Part shown: positions 63,931-64,000 of the stretch, piece by piece
How the letters are laid out: every line of letters starts with the position of its first letter
Position numbering within the stretch: position 1 is the stretch's first letter
DNA from: Hymenobacter sp. APR13
Lineage (GTDB): Bacteria > Bacteroidota > Bacteroidia > Cytophagales > Hymenobacteraceae
Assembly: GCF_000737515.1 (NCBI RefSeq)
Contig: NZ_CP006587.1
Location: 2,089,001 to 2,153,000, forward strand
Direction: 5' to 3'
Length of the DNA: 64,000 bases
Program-made: the position numbers and the translations under genes
Notes under the pieces: model-generated
Databases searched by the model: none
Told to the model about the DNA's origin: nothing
Seen by the model: the letters and a program-made list of their open reading frames with translations, nothing else

Positions 63931-64000
63931 AGATAGGCTGACTTTGCCGTGAAGGTAGCAAACACGCTGTCCGACAGTAGCCGCAACTTACTTGCGCGGA

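Overview
The window looks like a chromosomal segment of a GC-rich Bacteroidota, most likely a Hymenobacter-type member of the Cytophagales. This is an inference. It rests on two proteins with type IX secretion (T9SS) C-terminal sorting domains, a DUF5686-type outer-membrane protein, BlaI/M56 and SnoaL-type genes typical of the group, TAnnTTTG-type promoters, and many short dispersed palindromes that familiar Hymenobacter-type proteins read into. Nearly all of it is dense, high-GC housekeeping and accessory sequence. The clear exceptions are a strongly AT-rich gene at 10454-12235 and a milder one at 24734-25465.

Layout. 1-9 kb: M13 peptidase, BlaI/M56 regulatory pair with TonB-plug-like tails, small secreted or STAS-like proteins, SnoaL-like and catalase-like proteins. 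9-12.5 kb: an accessory island with a hypothetical gene, a diverged tandem array with an exact 41-bp period, and the AT-rich gene for a 593-residue protein ending in an Apea-like HEPN RNase motif, a probable stand-alone phage-defence gene. 12.5-21 kb: nrdA and nrdB (separated by a CotH-family and a metallophosphatase T9SS cargo gene), then rplU-rpmA. 21-29 kb: cyclase-family hydrolase, two alpha/beta hydrolases, hemW, a NADase-type glycan-binding-like protein and a BamA/TamA-like outer-membrane protein. 29-38 kb: initiator tRNA, three tandem VOC-like paralogues, a TPR histidine kinase, two response regulators (the second fused to a class III nucleotide cyclase), and a convergent 1075-residue transporter-HEAT-cNMP-binding fusion.

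38-54 kb: DUF5686 and PA14-OmpA envelope proteins, then a SAM-I riboswitch controlling metH with metF downstream. A 516-bp cassette made of ~50-bp inverted repeats around a DUF559 endonuclease gene sits between metH and metF. After that come TonB-like, lipoprotein and amidase genes and an OFA-type MFS transporter with a 47-residue companion subunit. 54-62 kb: a molybdenum-cofactor cluster (moeA, moaC, a MobB-like/MobA fusion, moaE, moaD, moaA) with a short rtcB inside it. The end holds DUF1294, alpha/beta hydrolase and TonB-like genes.

The most unusual feature is the density of dispersed palindromic repeats (at least six families). Several sit exactly at gene 3' ends and supply stop codons (alpha/beta hydrolase, hemW, mobA, moaE, moaD). 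One family forms the terminal inverted repeats of the DUF559 cassette and of a gene-less MITE-like copy between mobA and moaE. The candidates most worth following are this DUF559/inverted-repeat element, the HEPN gene with its adjacent 41-bp array, and the pairing of a response-regulator cyclase with a transporter-HEAT-cNMP protein. All assignments come from reading the sequence; no database search was run.
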